Shown piece by piece: positions 62,991 through 64,000 of a stretch of 64,000 nucleotides of DNA. Source of the stretch: Vigna angularis. Its lineage: Eukaryota > Streptophyta > Magnoliopsida > Fabales > Fabaceae. A program made the translations under genes and the position numbers. Within the stretch, counting starts at the first letter, position 1; every line of letters begins with the position of its first letter. The notes below the pieces were generated by a model. It ran no database searches. It saw only the letters and a list, made by a program, of their open reading frames with translations, and had not been told where the DNA came from. The stretch covers positions 34,643,631-34,707,630 of the forward strand of contig NC_068971.1 in NCBI RefSeq assembly GCF_016808095.1, given 5' to 3'.

Positions 62991-64000
62991 GTTGGACAAA
63001 AATAACTTAACTGTACTAAACTATAGTTAACTGTACTGTTTTATATTAAAAAAAACTAATCCATTTTAACCAAAAACTATTTATACTATTATCTAGTTCA
63101 AGTTAGAAAAACTGAACTTATAATATTTTCAGTGCAGTTAACTGAAATTCTGTTCTTTTGTTTTTTGCTGACCCCATTCCCTTCTCTCTCACCACTTGTT
63201 TAATTGATTTCTGCTTCGACTTAGCTGCATGGCTCCATTGCAAACGTTACAGACGGGAAGAGAGAGAAATATTAATGGGTTTTAAGTGCTAAAATGTCCA
63301 AGTTGTTCTAGTACTTGAACACAAAAATCTTCAATCAAGTAACTTTATGAATAATAAACCATATAAAATACAGATAAACATGGATGATTTGACACTAATG
63401 TTTTATATTCAATTTTGAGTTTTGGTTTTCATAATTGACATCAGTTTGTAGATAAGTTTTACATGATTGATGTGAAATTTTAATTTTGATTAAATAATCA
63501 TTTATCCAATAAAATGTTGTATTTGTATATATATAAGTTTTATAAACGTTGGTAAAAAAAAAATTACACGTGAGTAATATAAATGTTAGTTGAGATGGTA
63601 AAGGGAGTGTTATAAAAAGTGTTATGAAATAATCTTAATTTAAAAGTTTTGTTTTATGAATTACCTGAAGAACTTTTGCAGTGGAGAGCTGCGTCACTTT
63701 TGGTCTAATTTCATAAATTAATTGAAATGATGATAGCTAATTTGACCTGATTTGATTTGTTAAAAATTGTAGTAATATATGATCACTGTACACACATTAA
63801 CTTGAGTAAAACCCACAGTACAGACACTTGAGTAATACCGCAGTATAGAAACTCGCAGAAACTCGAAGTAGAGAAACTCGCAGTACACAAACTCGCATTA
63901 CAAAAAAGATGTCCTGATATAAGTTCAGTTATTAGTTAATTAGTATAAGTTTAGATTTTTAAAACTGAACTGTTAAATAGTACAGTTAGTTGTTATAGTG
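62991..64000. other. Possible hAT-type element end, plus short degenerate repeats
   Basis: 'tagggttggacaaaa' at about 62987 resembles hAT termini, and 'cagtta'/'aactg' words recur through the segment to the window end. 63800-63900 has short degenerate repeats of 'cagtacagaaactcg'. A similar 'agttcaagtt...gcagttaact' stretch occurs at 53525-53580. The partner terminus would lie outside the window. No gene seen. Confidence 0.3.

Noticed and set aside
62808..63005. 65-codon frame rich in Y/F/L/I
   Set aside because: Translation of the TTA microsatellite.

Overview
The window is nuclear DNA of a flowering plant, most likely a papilionoid (phaseoloid) legume. Three GT-AG-spliced genes with plant orthologues sit in AT-rich DNA full of plant LTR retrotransposons. 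The legume assignment is inference, resting on a TRIM-like repeat and on the GC-rich 'gccgaacggt' retroelement, which resemble repeats I associate with Vigna/Phaseolus.

There are three host genes, all on the + strand. (1) 288-34490 is an RRP6-like nuclear 3'-5' exoribonuclease: 14 exons, 690 codons, spread over 34 kb because introns 1, 2, 4, 6, 7 and 9 are filled with transposons. (2) 37158-42833 is a UKL1/UKL2-type uridine kinase/uracil phosphoribosyltransferase-like protein: 14 exons, 473 aa, compact, with one apparent GC-AG intron. (3) 56329-61535 is the GINS subunit PSF2: 7 coding exons, 210 aa, with a 2.2-kb Ty3/gypsy deletion derivative in intron 3. All reading frames close exactly over the junctions I assigned. 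RNA decay, pyrimidine salvage and DNA replication are unrelated housekeeping roles, so the genes do not form a pathway.

Mobile DNA, left to right. Intron 1 has a TRIM (about 3526-3880) and intron 2 a miniature copia derivative (5164-5848). Intron 4 carries a copia element (7127-16490, TSD tagag) split by a young Ty3/gypsy chromovirus (7511-12735, TSD agcag, LTRs identical by eye), followed 41 bp later by a non-autonomous hAT (16532-17907). Intron 6 has a copia relic broken by a compound gypsy LTR flanked by GAAAC. Intron 7 is a gypsy/copia mosaic with a 398-bp tandem duplication. Intron 9 has a long LTR-like unit with an internal minisatellite, plus copia gag relics. Between UKL and PSF2 lie a Tat-like gag-only derivative (about 44.2-46.4 kb), a GC-rich non-coding LARD-like element (47306-51357), a gypsy 3' end (about 54.66-55.47 kb) and a near-perfect hairpin just upstream of PSF2 (55864-56034).

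I see no new enzymatic or defence system. The most unusual items are the minisatellite-built LARD-like element, the young chromovirus whose RT catalytic aspartate is replaced by tyrosine, the 57-bp-arm hairpin near PSF2, and the eroded C-terminal coding region of the RRP6-like gene. All calls come from reading the sequence and family knowledge; no search was run.
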